This document shows positions 24,484-33,958 of a DNA stretch of 63,985 bases, piece after piece. Position 1 is the stretch's first letter, and each line of letters begins with the position of its first letter. The DNA comes from Pseudanabaena sp. SR411 (GTDB lineage: Bacteria; Cyanobacteriota; Cyanobacteriia; Pseudanabaenales; Pseudanabaenaceae): the NCBI RefSeq assembly GCF_002251945.1, contig NZ_NDHW01000190.1, positions 1 through 63,985 on the forward strand, written 5' to 3'. The notes under the pieces were generated by a model that saw only the letters and a program-made list of their open reading frames with translations, did not search any database and had not been told where the DNA came from. Made by a program: the position numbers and the translations under genes.

Positions 24484-25242
24484 ATGGAAGTTATTCGGCT
24501 AGAGCAAGTTAGTTTGTGGCGCAGAACTCAAGAGGAGTTTTCCTACGATCTCAAGAAAACTATACTATCTATATTAGAGGGCAAATATCGCCACCCCGAA
24601 AGAAAGTTAGTACTTGATAAGATTGACTTTGTGGTAGAAAAGGGTGAAAAAATCGGAATTATTGGTGGTAACGGTGCGGGTAAATCTACGTTGCTAAAAG
24701 TGATTTCCGGGATTTTAGAACCCAAAACTGGTACGGTTAGAGTACGTGGTAGTATTGCCCCTTTAATTGAATTGGGGGCGGGGTTTGACGCGGAAATTTC
24801 GGTCAAGCAAAATATTCTGTTGTACGGCGTGCTGCTAGGCTTTTCTAGAGAAGAAATGACAGAAAGAACAAAATCGATACTTGAGTTTGCAGAGTTAGAA
24901 GAATACGAATACGTCCCAGTAAAAGGGCTTTCATCAGGTATGGTAGCTCGCTTAGCCTTTGCGATCGCCACAGATGTTCAGCCAGATATCTTGATACTAG
25001 ATGAAGTTCTGTCTGTAGGAGATGAAAGCTTTAAGAATAAATGTAAGAAACGTTTAGATAAATTTTGGGATTCTCATGTGACTATCCTAGTAGTTTCTCA
25101 CTCTATGGAATTTATTCGTGAATCCTGTGTCAGAGCGATTTGGATGAATAAAGGCACAATAAAATTAACGGGGGAAGCAGACAAAGTTGTAGAAACCTAT
25201 TTAAATAGTGTAGGTAATGAGAATTCGCTAATTAGCTACTAA
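24484..25242 (+). CDS. wzt: ABC polysaccharide exporter ATPase, short form
   Basis: 252 aa, ATG 24484. Walker A GGNGAGKST is at 61-69, the Q-loop region near 100 reads LIELGAGFDAE, the ABC signature LSSGM is at 150-154, Walker B ILILDE at 170-175, and VVSHSMEFI carries the switch His. It energises export of the glycan through Wzm. The protein ends shortly after the nucleotide-binding domain, so the C-terminal carbohydrate-binding domain of longer Wzt proteins, which recognises a terminal cap, is absent. Export should then not depend on a non-reducing-end modification (inference from known families). A HIP1 site lies in this gene, one of few in the region. Confidence 0.93.
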   Translation: MEVIRLEQVSLWRRTQEEFSYDLKKTILSILEGKYRHPERKLVLDKIDFVVEKGEKIGIIGGNGAGKSTLLKVISGILEPKTGTVRVRGSIAPLIELGAGFDAEISVKQNILLYGVLLGFSREEMTERTKSILEFAELEEYEYVPVKGLSSGMVARLAFAIATDVQPDILILDEVLSVGDESFKNKCKKRLDKFWDSHVTILVVSHSMEFIRESCVRAIWMNKGTIKLTGEADKVVETYLNSVGNENSLISY

Positions 25243-25318
25243 CATCAAAATATTTTTGGCGTTTAGAGTATCTATACAATTATTTTGGATAATCAATAAG
25301 CTCATTTATGTTTTTATC

Positions 25319-27094
25319 ATGAATCAACCTAAAGTTAGTATTGGTATGCCTTTATACAATGGAGAGAAGTTTATATGTCAAGCATTAGATTCTTTATTGT
25401 CTCAAACACATGAAAACTTTGAGTTAATAATTTCAGACAATGCCTCTACAGACTCCACGCGCTCAATTTGTCTGGATTATGCAAATCATGATAAAAGAAT
25501 AAGATTTTATGAAAACAATGAAAATGTTGGAGCGATCAAAAACTTTCAAATAGTTCTTGATCTAGCAAGTTCTGATTACTTTATGTGGGCAGCTTGTGAT
25601 GATATTTGGGAACCGAGTTACATTTCAAAATTAATCGATATTATGAATATTGATAAAAGTATTGTTTTAGCTTTTCCAATATTCAGTGTGATTGATGAGA
25701 ATGGCATAGAGATTTCCGAGTATCTAGATATTCTTGAACTCCCTTCAGATGATTTATATCAACGTTTATCCAATTATATAAATCAATATGAACAATTAGG
25801 CAAATCAAATCCGATTTATGGATTGATGCAAAGAAAATATGCTGAATCTGCTTTTAAGTCGGTCTTTAATCTTATGAATGATAATGTTTGGGGGGCAGAC
25901 ATGTTGTTCGTTTTTCAATTACTTACATTAGGTAAATTAGCTATTGCTGAAGAAATCCTATTTCACAAAAGAAAACTTGCTACAGCACCTTCATCTAATA
26001 TGCTTACTGATTGGCATAGCTATTTCACTGGTTATAGGTATCTTATTTTAAATAGTACTAATATTAGTGAATATCAGAAGAAAGGTCTTAATGCTGAAAT
26101 ATATGAACGTCAAATCAATAGTAATATAGAAAAACTAGCGAATAAAATACTACCCTCTTACTTACATTCAAGAGAATATACAATGGATTACTCTCCTCAA
26201 TTAAGTTACTCTCAGTCAGGTGAAGACTTAATTATTAAGTTTATCTTTGATGCAATTGGGATTCACAAACCTCGATATTTAGATATAGGTGCATATCATC
26301 CTGAAATATTGAGTAATACCGCCTTATTCTATCAAAATGGATCTCATGGTATTAATGTTGAGGCTAATCCATATTTATTGGATAACTTTTTTACTAAAAG
26401 ACCTAAGGACATTAATCTGAACTTGGGTGTAGGGAGTGCAAGTAATAAACTAGACTTTTATGTAATGTCAACTCCAACCTTAAGTACATTTTCGCAAGAG
26501 GAAGTTCAAAAATATGTTGCTGAAACAAAACATACTCTACAAGAAATAATTCCCATTCAAGTTGAAACTATTAATCAAATAGTCAATCAATATGCTGGAG
26601 GATGTTTCCCTGAACTTTTATCTTTAGATGTTGAGGGGTTAGATTTAGCTATACTTCAATCAATTGACTATCAGAAAAGCTATCCCATTGTTATCTGTGT
26701 GGAAACAATATCTTTCTCAGAGACAGGAGAAGGAGAAAAAAACCATCAAGTTTCTGATTTTTTAACTAGTCAGGGATATTTAATTTATGCTGATACTTAT
26801 ATAAATACAATATTTGTCAAAGAGGCTGAATGGAAGCAACAAGGGAAGAAATATCAATCAATCAATGTACAGCCAATCTCATTACGAACTAATGGTAGCT
26901 CTTTAGACCCTTTGTCTCTAGCATATGAGGTAGATCGGTTATCTACTCAACTAGAATCTGCAAGCAATCAGCTAGAAACTTTAATCCATCAGTTAGAGAT
27001 CGAAAAACAAAAGATTAATGCTCTAGAAAGTAGTAAGTTCTGGAAGCTACGTAAGTTCTGGTTTAAATTAAAAAACCTGTTCAAAAGCAAGTAA
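25319..27094 (+). CDS. Fusion of GT2 glycosyltransferase and FkbM methyltransferase with C-terminal coiled coil
   Basis: 591 aa from ATG 25319 (an upstream in-frame TTG adds a hydrophobic stretch unlikely to be translated). The GT2 domain starts PKVSIGMPLYNGEKFICQAL and has SDNASTDSTRS and WAACDDIWEP. From about residue 295 a FkbM-type methyltransferase follows: SYSQSGEDLIIKFIF, RYLDIGAYHPEILSNT, INVEANPYLL and LLSLDVEGLDLAIL. The C-terminus is a Gln/Leu-rich coiled coil ending ESSKFWKLRKFWFKLKN, a basic-aromatic motif repeated in the next protein. It probably adds a sugar and O-methylates it in one polypeptide, though this is inferred from the fusion. Confidence 0.88.
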   Translation: MNQPKVSIGMPLYNGEKFICQALDSLLSQTHENFELIISDNASTDSTRSICLDYANHDKRIRFYENNENVGAIKNFQIVLDLASSDYFMWAACDDIWEPSYISKLIDIMNIDKSIVLAFPIFSVIDENGIEISEYLDILELPSDDLYQRLSNYINQYEQLGKSNPIYGLMQRKYAESAFKSVFNLMNDNVWGADMLFVFQLLTLGKLAIAEEILFHKRKLATAPSSNMLTDWHSYFTGYRYLILNSTNISEYQKKGLNAEIYERQINSNIEKLANKILPSYLHSREYTMDYSPQLSYSQSGEDLIIKFIFDAIGIHKPRYLDIGAYHPEILSNTALFYQNGSHGINVEANPYLLDNFFTKRPKDINLNLGVGSASNKLDFYVMSTPTLSTFSQEEVQKYVAETKHTLQEIIPIQVETINQIVNQYAGGCFPELLSLDVEGLDLAILQSIDYQKSYPIVICVETISFSETGEGEKNHQVSDFLTSQGYLIYADTYINTIFVKEAEWKQQGKKYQSINVQPISLRTNGSSLDPLSLAYEVDRLSTQLESASNQLETLIHQLEIEKQKINALESSKFWKLRKFWFKLKNLFKSK

Positions 27095-27163
27095 ACCTAC
27101 TTTATCTGACAAATATTAATTATTTAAAATACAAATATTCTAAAAATACAGGCATTTAAAATC

Positions 27164-30100
27164 ATGCTAAATATTATCATTTTTAGTAAAAACAGAGCTT
27201 GTCAATTAGAGCTATTACTAAGAAGTTTAAAAATATATCTTCAAGATTGGCAATTTTATTCTGTAAATATTATCTATAGTTACAGCAACAACGACTATGA
27301 ACAGGGCTATGAAATAGTAAAGAAACAATTTCCTTCGTTTAACTATTTCCCAGAGTCCCAAGACCAATTTGTTGCTGATTCTTTTAAAAACTTAGTTCTC
27401 GAATGTTTTAAGAATAATCAGCCTTATACAACGTTTCTTGTTGATGACTTAGTCTTTAAATCATTTGTTGATCTTACAGACGTTACATTTCAGACATTTG
27501 CTAACGATCCCAGTATCCTTTGTTTATCCTTGAGACTTTCTCCTCAAATCAAATACTGCTACACATCAAATGTTTTCTCTCCTCCACCTTCATTTGATAC
27601 ATCTCTTATATGGAATTGGCAAAAGCAACCTAAAAATTCAGACTGGGGTTATCCAATGTCTCTTGATGGGCATATATTTAGAACCACTGAAATCCAAGAT
27701 CTTATTATATCCAATCAGTCGTTTAATAACCCTAACACTTTAGAGACTCAGTTAGCGCTTCGCCCCCTATCCTCTCCTCAGATGATCTGTTATCCTGACA
27801 GTAAAATTGTTAACATACCAGCTAATAAAGTTCAGAATATTTATAGTAACCGTCATGCTCAGATCAGTGATTTAAGTGATTTAAATCAACATTTTTTAAA
27901 CGGTTATCGTCTAAGTCTAAAACCAATTCTAGACACTAAAAATATTTCTGTGCATCAAGAAATTCCATTACATTTTTTTAATCCATTTCAAAAAAATTCT
28001 AGTATTTCAATCGCAATTTTGTGCCGAAACGATGTTTCTCGTTTGATTTATCAAATTGAGTCTTTACTCTGCCAGACAATTTTACCCGCAAACATAACTT
28101 GTATACTTAATGAAGAATCTTCTTCTCTAGAAGCCTCAAAAATTATTGAATTAACAAAAAACTTCTATTGCAATATAGAGGTAATAGTCAATTCCACTAC
28201 CAAAGAAGTAGCAGATATAAGTCAAATCATTAATATAGAAAACAACTTTATTTTTCTATATATTGACAAAAACATATCATCCACTTTTATTGAGGATTAT
28301 CTCAAAGGAAATCATGAGTTTGAAGATTTAGACTTCTATAATCTGCAACAAATCAAATATGACAAAGAATGTCTAGTCTCTAATCTAGAACAAATTGAGT
28401 CTCAGTTGCAATATCAACTTGAAATTACTAATCCTCAGCTACAGCAAACCAAATCTCAACTACTACAAACTGAGGCACAACTAGAACAAGCCAAATCTCA
28501 ACTACTGCAAACTGAATCCCGACTACAACAAACTAAATTTCAACTACAACAAGAAAAAATAAATTTAGAGGCTATTCAAAGTAGTAAATTCTGGAAAATT
28601 AGAGAGAAGTGGTTCGAGGTTAGAAAAAAAATAGGCATCAACAATGAAGAACAAGGGCTTTCATTGTTGACTTTTTATAAAATCTTTATCAATAAATTTA
28701 ATATTGAGGCTAATGCTAAGAAAAACAACTTGATAGAAATTGAACAAGAACAGTGGGATCGCAATTTACCTCTAGTTAGTGTAGTTATTCCTTGTTACAA
28801 CTATGGCAAATATTTAGAGGATGCAATTGATTCAGTTCTAGTGCAAACTTACCCAAATTTTGAAATTATTGTTGTCGATGACGGTTCAACTGAACCAGAC
28901 ACAATCAAAATGTTAAATGGTTTGAATAAGCCTAAAACCAAGCTAATTAAGACTAACAATTTCAAGCTTCCTGCCGCTCGTAATAACGGAATCAAAGAAG
29001 CAAAAGGTAAGTACATATGTTGTCTAGACGCAGATGACCTACTCAAGCCTACTTACCTAGAGAAATGCTTATTTAAGCTTGAAACTGAGAATGTAGATGT
29101 TTGTTATACTTGGGTTCAAGAATTTGGTGATAGTCAAGCCATAATACCAACTAAAGAATTTGATATTGATTCTTTAATGGAGAAGAACTGCCTACATGTT
29201 TCGGCAATGTTCAAACGTAGTGTTTGGGAGGCTGTAGGTGGCTACAATGAATCAATGGTTGATGGTTATGAAGATTGGGATTTTTGGTTAGCGATCGCCA
29301 AAATTGGAGGGATGGGAGCTAAAATCGATGAGCCACTATTTTTGTACCGAAAGCATGGATATTCAATGATATCTTCTGCTCTTGAAAAACATGAAACTTT
29401 ATATAAACAAATAAAAAATAATCACAAGACTCTGTACATTAATAAGAAAGCAATCAAAGAAATTAAACGTAATCAAAAGAAATATATTATCAATAATAGC
29501 TTTGTAAATTTACATCATACTTTTCAAGATAATTCTATTGAAGATAGCAAGAAAAACAATATTTTATTTGCTTTGCCTTGGATGACAACTGGTGGAGTTG
29601 ACACAGTAATTTTGCAACTGATTAGAACATTAAAAACTCAAGGTTTCGATGTAACGGTTTGCACAACATCTGCAACAACTTCAGATATGGGTGATAGCAC
29701 TTCAAAGTATGAAGAGGTTACTCCAAAAATATACAATCTATGCAAATTGCTTAAGTCTGAAATCTGGAAAGAACTTGTTTTTTATCTGATTGAATCGCAA
29801 AGTGTAGAAATTATTTTTCTTTCTGGCTCAACCTTTTTTTATGAAATATTACCAGATATAAAAAGCAAATTCCCAGACATCAAAATTGTTGATCAACTAT
29901 ATAACGAATTCGGACATATCAACAATAATCGTAAATACTGTAGATTTATTGATATGAATATTGCTGAGAATGAAGCAGTTGCAAATTGTCTTCTATTAGA
30001 GCATCAAGAGCAATCCGATAGAGTTCGTTTAATTAATAACGGAGTGGATACCAATTATTTCAACCCTAATACAGTCAGTAATATTGAATTAGTTGATGAT

Positions 30101-30667
30101 TCAGTTCCTAAAGACAAGTTTATCATTTCTTTCTTAGGCAGGTTTTCACAGGAAAAATGTCCTAAACTATTTGTTGAAATTGTAAATCATTTAAAAAATG
30201 ATGATTCGCTTTATTTTGTTATGGCTGGCAACGGCAATTTATATCATGAAACATTAGAGCAAATAAAAAGATACAGATTAGAAAATAAAGTATATCTACC
30301 TGGTTTTGTAGACACTAGAGACTATCTAAAAATTTCTAATTTACTTGTCTTGCCATCTCAAATTGATGGAAGACCAAATGCTGTTTTAGAGAGCTTGTCG
30401 ATGGGTGTCCCTGTTATTGCGTCATCAGTTGGTGGCTTGCCGAAAATTATTAAGGATGAATACAATGGATTTCTATGTGCATCTGGTGATATAGAAAGCT
30501 TTGTAAATTGCATTCAAAAAGTGATTGCAAATAAGGAACTTTATCTAAGCATGAGAATAAATGCCAGAAAGTATGCTGTAGAATATCTTGATATTAATAT
30601 TGTCCAAAATATATATATAAGCTTGTTTAAAGAATTATTGCTTCAGAATATTTTTAGGCAAAGTTGA
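27164..30667 (+). CDS. Giant multidomain glycosyltransferase (GT2-like N-term, coiled coil, GT2, GT4)
   Basis: 1167 aa. Residues 1-250 are GT-A-like (LNIIIFSKNRACQLELLLRS; TTFLVDDLVF). About 278-380 is a second, reduced GT2-like segment (SISIAILCRNDVSRLIYQIE) without a clear DXD. About 395-470 is a Gln-rich heptad coiled coil made of near-repeats of LLQTEAQLEQAKSQ, ending in QSSKFWKIREKWFEVRKK, the motif also ending the preceding protein. A complete GT2 occupies about 535-760 (VSVVIPCYNYGKYLEDAI; VDDGS; LDADDLL; EDWDFWL). A GT4 occupies about 800-1167 (ILFALPWMTTGGVDTVIL; FLGRFSQEKCPKLF; PSQIDGRPNAVLESLSMGVP with the E-x7-E region). It could build several linkages of the repeat unit. Confidence 0.88.
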   Translation: MLNIIIFSKNRACQLELLLRSLKIYLQDWQFYSVNIIYSYSNNDYEQGYEIVKKQFPSFNYFPESQDQFVADSFKNLVLECFKNNQPYTTFLVDDLVFKSFVDLTDVTFQTFANDPSILCLSLRLSPQIKYCYTSNVFSPPPSFDTSLIWNWQKQPKNSDWGYPMSLDGHIFRTTEIQDLIISNQSFNNPNTLETQLALRPLSSPQMICYPDSKIVNIPANKVQNIYSNRHAQISDLSDLNQHFLNGYRLSLKPILDTKNISVHQEIPLHFFNPFQKNSSISIAILCRNDVSRLIYQIESLLCQTILPANITCILNEESSSLEASKIIELTKNFYCNIEVIVNSTTKEVADISQIINIENNFIFLYIDKNISSTFIEDYLKGNHEFEDLDFYNLQQIKYDKECLVSNLEQIESQLQYQLEITNPQLQQTKSQLLQTEAQLEQAKSQLLQTESRLQQTKFQLQQEKINLEAIQSSKFWKIREKWFEVRKKIGINNEEQGLSLLTFYKIFINKFNIEANAKKNNLIEIEQEQWDRNLPLVSVVIPCYNYGKYLEDAIDSVLVQTYPNFEIIVVDDGSTEPDTIKMLNGLNKPKTKLIKTNNFKLPAARNNGIKEAKGKYICCLDADDLLKPTYLEKCLFKLETENVDVCYTWVQEFGDSQAIIPTKEFDIDSLMEKNCLHVSAMFKRSVWEAVGGYNESMVDGYEDWDFWLAIAKIGGMGAKIDEPLFLYRKHGYSMISSALEKHETLYKQIKNNHKTLYINKKAIKEIKRNQKKYIINNSFVNLHHTFQDNSIEDSKKNNILFALPWMTTGGVDTVILQLIRTLKTQGFDVTVCTTSATTSDMGDSTSKYEEVTPKIYNLCKLLKSEIWKELVFYLIESQSVEIIFLSGSTFFYEILPDIKSKFPDIKIVDQLYNEFGHINNNRKYCRFIDMNIAENEAVANCLLLEHQEQSDRVRLINNGVDTNYFNPNTVSNIELVDDSVPKDKFIISFLGRFSQEKCPKLFVEIVNHLKNDDSLYFVMAGNGNLYHETLEQIKRYRLENKVYLPGFVDTRDYLKISNLLVLPSQIDGRPNAVLESLSMGVPVIASSVGGLPKIIKDEYNGFLCASGDIESFVNCIQKVIANKELYLSMRINARKYAVEYLDINIVQNIYISLFKELLLQNIFRQS

Positions 30668-30733
30668 CAATTAATATTAATTAATATTAATCATGATTAA
30701 AGAACAACTCGTCATTTACCAAAGGTCTAAATA

Positions 30734-31672
30734 GTGAAAATTGGAATTACTGGAGCAACAGGCTTTTTGGGATCATATTTGCTGAAGTATTTAATGAATC
30801 TAGAAAAGTATGAATTATACGCTTTAAGCAGAACTATATCATCAGAAAAAATTAAAAACTTTAATAGTGTAGTTTGGATTGAAGGGGATTTAAGCTCTAA
30901 TCAAATTTGTACAGATTTTGTCAAAAATCTTGATCTAATTATTCATCTTGCACATACCAACACACCTCTTACTTCAAACAGAGATATTTCTAGTGACACC
31001 TTACTTAACTTAATTCCTACACTCAATTTATTACAAGCAATTCGAGACTATGGAGCGTCTCCCCATATAATTTATGCTAGTAGCGGAGGAGCTATTTATA
31101 AGCCTTCTCTGAATTGTCAACCTTTTAAAGAGTCTGATCATTGTGAACCGTCATCCTCTTATGGAATTCAAAAACTTACAGTTGAAAATTATTTGCGTTT
31201 GAGTGCAGAACAAAACTGGTTAACAGCTACTTGCCTCAGAATCGGTAATCCCTACGGAGTTTTACTACCATCAGAGCGTATGCAAGGTTTAATTGGAGTA
31301 GCTTTAAATAAAACTCTTAATCGGCAACCAGTAAAAATTTACGGAAATCCTAATAATGTAAGAGACTACATTCATTTAGAGGATATGTGTCGTATGTTTG
31401 AGTTGGTTATACATCAACGATCCTCCTTTGAAGTTTACAATGTGGGAAGTGGAACAGGCTATTCCGTCAATAAAGTCCTAGACTTAATCGAGAAATTTAC
31501 TGGTATTCTTATGACAAAAGAAATATGGCAAGCAAACCAGACTACTAATCAATTGCCGTCATGGACAGTGCTAGACATAAAAAAATCCTATGAGAATTTA
31601 GCATGGGAGCCTTTAATTAAACTTGAACAAGGTTTAAAAGCCTTATGTGAGCAAACACTATGGAATCAGTAA
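30734..31672 (+). CDS. NAD-dependent sugar epimerase/dehydratase
   Basis: 312 aa with a GTG start at 30734. The Rossmann motif GITGATGFLGSYLLKYL begins the protein. ASSGGAIYKP stands for the catalytic Ser/Thr segment, and SSYGIQKLTVENYL provides the YxxxK pair. RIGNPYGV and NVRDYIHLEDMC are typical of GalE/WcaG-like extended SDRs. The exact reaction cannot be read; it may epimerise or reduce an activated sugar for the cluster. Its end overlaps the next start by 13 bases. Confidence 0.85.
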   Translation: MKIGITGATGFLGSYLLKYLMNLEKYELYALSRTISSEKIKNFNSVVWIEGDLSSNQICTDFVKNLDLIIHLAHTNTPLTSNRDISSDTLLNLIPTLNLLQAIRDYGASPHIIYASSGGAIYKPSLNCQPFKESDHCEPSSSYGIQKLTVENYLRLSAEQNWLTATCLRIGNPYGVLLPSERMQGLIGVALNKTLNRQPVKIYGNPNNVRDYIHLEDMCRMFELVIHQRSSFEVYNVGSGTGYSVNKVLDLIEKFTGILMTKEIWQANQTTNQLPSWTVLDIKKSYENLAWEPLIKLEQGLKALCEQTLWNQ

Positions 31673-32592
31673 AGGTTTCGGTTTTACTCCCTGTTTATAA
31701 TGGGGGGGCAACCTTATCTCAAGCGATCGCTTCCATCCTTTCTCAGGACATGTCAGAGTTTGAACTAATAATTATTGATGACTGTTCTACTGACAACTCT
31801 GCTTCAATTATTCGTCAATACGCAGAGAAGGATTCAAGGATCATCCCCATTTTCCATGAGGTCAATATAGGACTAGCTAAAACCTTGAATGAAGGACTTA
31901 ACTTAGCAAAATCAGATTTTGTAGCAAGAATGGATCAAGATGATGAATCTTTACCCCATCGCCTTAGAATTCAGCTGGATTATATGCTTAGAAATCCAGA
32001 GTTTGCAGTTGTTGGCAGCTATGTTTATCACATGGGTGCTAAGCAAGAGTTTGATCGTTTAGTAGAACTTCCATCTGATGCTGAACAAATTAAACAAACC
32101 CTATTGCAATACAACTGTATGTATCATCCTTCCGTTATGATGAGACGCAATAAAATTTTAGAAATTGGTGGCTATCAGGCTGAGTTTAAGAATGCTGAGG
32201 ATTACGATCTATGGTTGCGAGTTAGTAAGGTATATTCCTTGGCTAACATTACTGAGCCACTACTGAGATATAGGTTTTCTGTTACAGGAATGACTCTAAG
32301 CCGCAAATGGGAACAGTTATTTTATGTTTATCTTGCTCAAGTTGCCCATGAAGAGGAGAAAGATTTTGAATCTATTTGTGAAATATCTAAAGAAAGATTA
32401 GAAAAAATGGATAAGAAACACTTCTTAACTCAAGTTGCTAAAGGCACAGTAACAGAACTATTATGTCTAAAACTATGGAAGGATGCTATCAAGTTAATAT
32501 TTCAATTTTCTGGAGACATCGATTTTAAAACTTCTGTAGGACTCCTAGCAAATGTTTTTAAGTCAATACTGACTAAGTTGATTTTCAGTTAG
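31660..32592 (+). CDS. Family 2 glycosyltransferase
   Basis: 310 aa, ATG 31660 lying inside the end of the preceding epimerase gene. The GT-A fold runs VSVLLPVYNGGATLSQAI, IIDDCSTDNSASI, ARMDQDDESLPHRL (DXD region) and NAEDYDLWLRV. Such enzymes add a sugar from an NDP donor to a lipid-linked chain. The tail beyond about residue 230 is helical and charged. Overlap with the epimerase suggests that the epimerised sugar could be its donor (inference). Confidence 0.88.
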   Translation: MESVKVSVLLPVYNGGATLSQAIASILSQDMSEFELIIIDDCSTDNSASIIRQYAEKDSRIIPIFHEVNIGLAKTLNEGLNLAKSDFVARMDQDDESLPHRLRIQLDYMLRNPEFAVVGSYVYHMGAKQEFDRLVELPSDAEQIKQTLLQYNCMYHPSVMMRRNKILEIGGYQAEFKNAEDYDLWLRVSKVYSLANITEPLLRYRFSVTGMTLSRKWEQLFYVYLAQVAHEEEKDFESICEISKERLEKMDKKHFLTQVAKGTVTELLCLKLWKDAIKLIFQFSGDIDFKTSVGLLANVFKSILTKLIFS

Positions 32593-32717
32593 ATACATCC
32601 CACCTAATTTTGATATTATTTTCGAATATGAAAAATCATAATGAATATAGCTATATCATCATTAAAAAATCTAGCAATCTTGATGAGTCAAGAAAAAGAA
32701 AATATCACAATTAAATA

Positions 32718-33815
32718 ATGATTACAAATTTACAACTAATAAGAATTTTTGCCGCATTAGCAGTCGTGATTTATCATACGGATTTCAGGATACTGGGAAA
32801 CGTTCACACGGATTTTCAAGCTGTTTGTCTGTTTTTTGTGCTAAGTGGCTTTCTCATTACACATGTTACGAGAAAAAGCTCTGAATATTTTTTAAGAAAA
32901 CGTTTAATAAGAATAGTTCCATTATATTGGCTTACTACTATTGGTTTATTAATATTCTCCGCCTTTGGATTCATGAATCCCTTAAGAACAATACCTCTTA
33001 TTTTAAATAATTTTAATGGATTTATTCAACAATCTAATGTTAGTTTTACGAGTCTCCTGAGTTTTGACAAGATTATTCACTTATTTACAAGCTTATTATT
33101 CATACCCTATCTTGATCAATCTAATAGCTATCACCCAATTGTGGGGGTTGGTTGGACTCTCAATTTAGAAATATTTTTTTATATGATCTTTGCCCTTTCA
33201 CTTCTATTATCAAAGAAGTATGCACCTATTATAACTATTTTTCTTATAGGAGCCATCATGTTTTTCGTGAAATTTAGCCAATGCAAATCAGTAGTTTGCT
33301 ACATGTACTCTCTTAACTATATTATGTTGTTTGTTTTGGGGATACTTGTTTATTACGTCATAAACTTAATTCCAAAAAAAATATTTCAGTACAGACTAGC
33401 TTTACTTTATTTCTCATTATTTATATTAGCAACTTTTATTTATTTGAATTTATTTTCTTTCCACAACAATACAATTATAGTCATGTTGTTAATATATGTA
33501 TATCCGCCTTTAATAGTTGTTTTATCTATCTCTCTTCATGAGGCAAAATATAGATTTAATCATGCACCCACGCTAATTTTGGGAGATGCTTCGTATGCCA
33601 TATATCTAACCCATACATTATTTATTGAAATATTTAGATCTATTAGTACACAGTATCCATTATTTACCCCTAGTAAAAGCATCTTCGCAGTTATATTGAT
33701 TCTTATACTTTCTTCAATTTCTTCTATTTTTATATACAAAAAGATAGAGGCGCCTCTAATAATTTTTTTAAAATCAATTTACATTGACAACAAACCAATC
33801 AATTCCTCTCTCTGA
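32718..33815 (+). CDS. Acyltransferase 3 family membrane O-acyltransferase
   Basis: 365 aa. The protein begins TNLQLIRIFAALAVVIYHTD, with the catalytic-type His of acyltransferase-3 proteins, continues CLFFVLSGFLITHVTRKS and FLRKRLIRIVPLYWLTT, and has about ten membrane spans. This is the OafA/YrhL layout without a C-terminal SGNH domain. It probably acetylates the exported or lipid-linked glycan at the membrane. The 125-base spacer before it is AT-rich with no gene. Confidence 0.9.
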   Translation: MITNLQLIRIFAALAVVIYHTDFRILGNVHTDFQAVCLFFVLSGFLITHVTRKSSEYFLRKRLIRIVPLYWLTTIGLLIFSAFGFMNPLRTIPLILNNFNGFIQQSNVSFTSLLSFDKIIHLFTSLLFIPYLDQSNSYHPIVGVGWTLNLEIFFYMIFALSLLLSKKYAPIITIFLIGAIMFFVKFSQCKSVVCYMYSLNYIMLFVLGILVYYVINLIPKKIFQYRLALLYFSLFILATFIYLNLFSFHNNTIIVMLLIYVYPPLIVVLSISLHEAKYRFNHAPTLILGDASYAIYLTHTLFIEIFRSISTQYPLFTPSKSIFAVILILILSSISSIFIYKKIEAPLIIFLKSIYIDNKPINSSL

Positions 33816-33958
33816 AAAAATTGATTATACCGTATTAAAATTTCCTTACATAACTAATATGAACCACTAAAAATATTCAATTCAATTTAAGCAACTGTTG
33901 TTTTACATGAATTCAAGTACCTATATTAAGTTATTACTAAACCCTTAGGATCAAAACC

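Noticed and set aside
24543-24971. 142-codon minus-strand ORF inside wzt
   Set aside because: Antisense of the conserved ABC ATPase; Ser/Pro-rich translation typical of a shadow frame.
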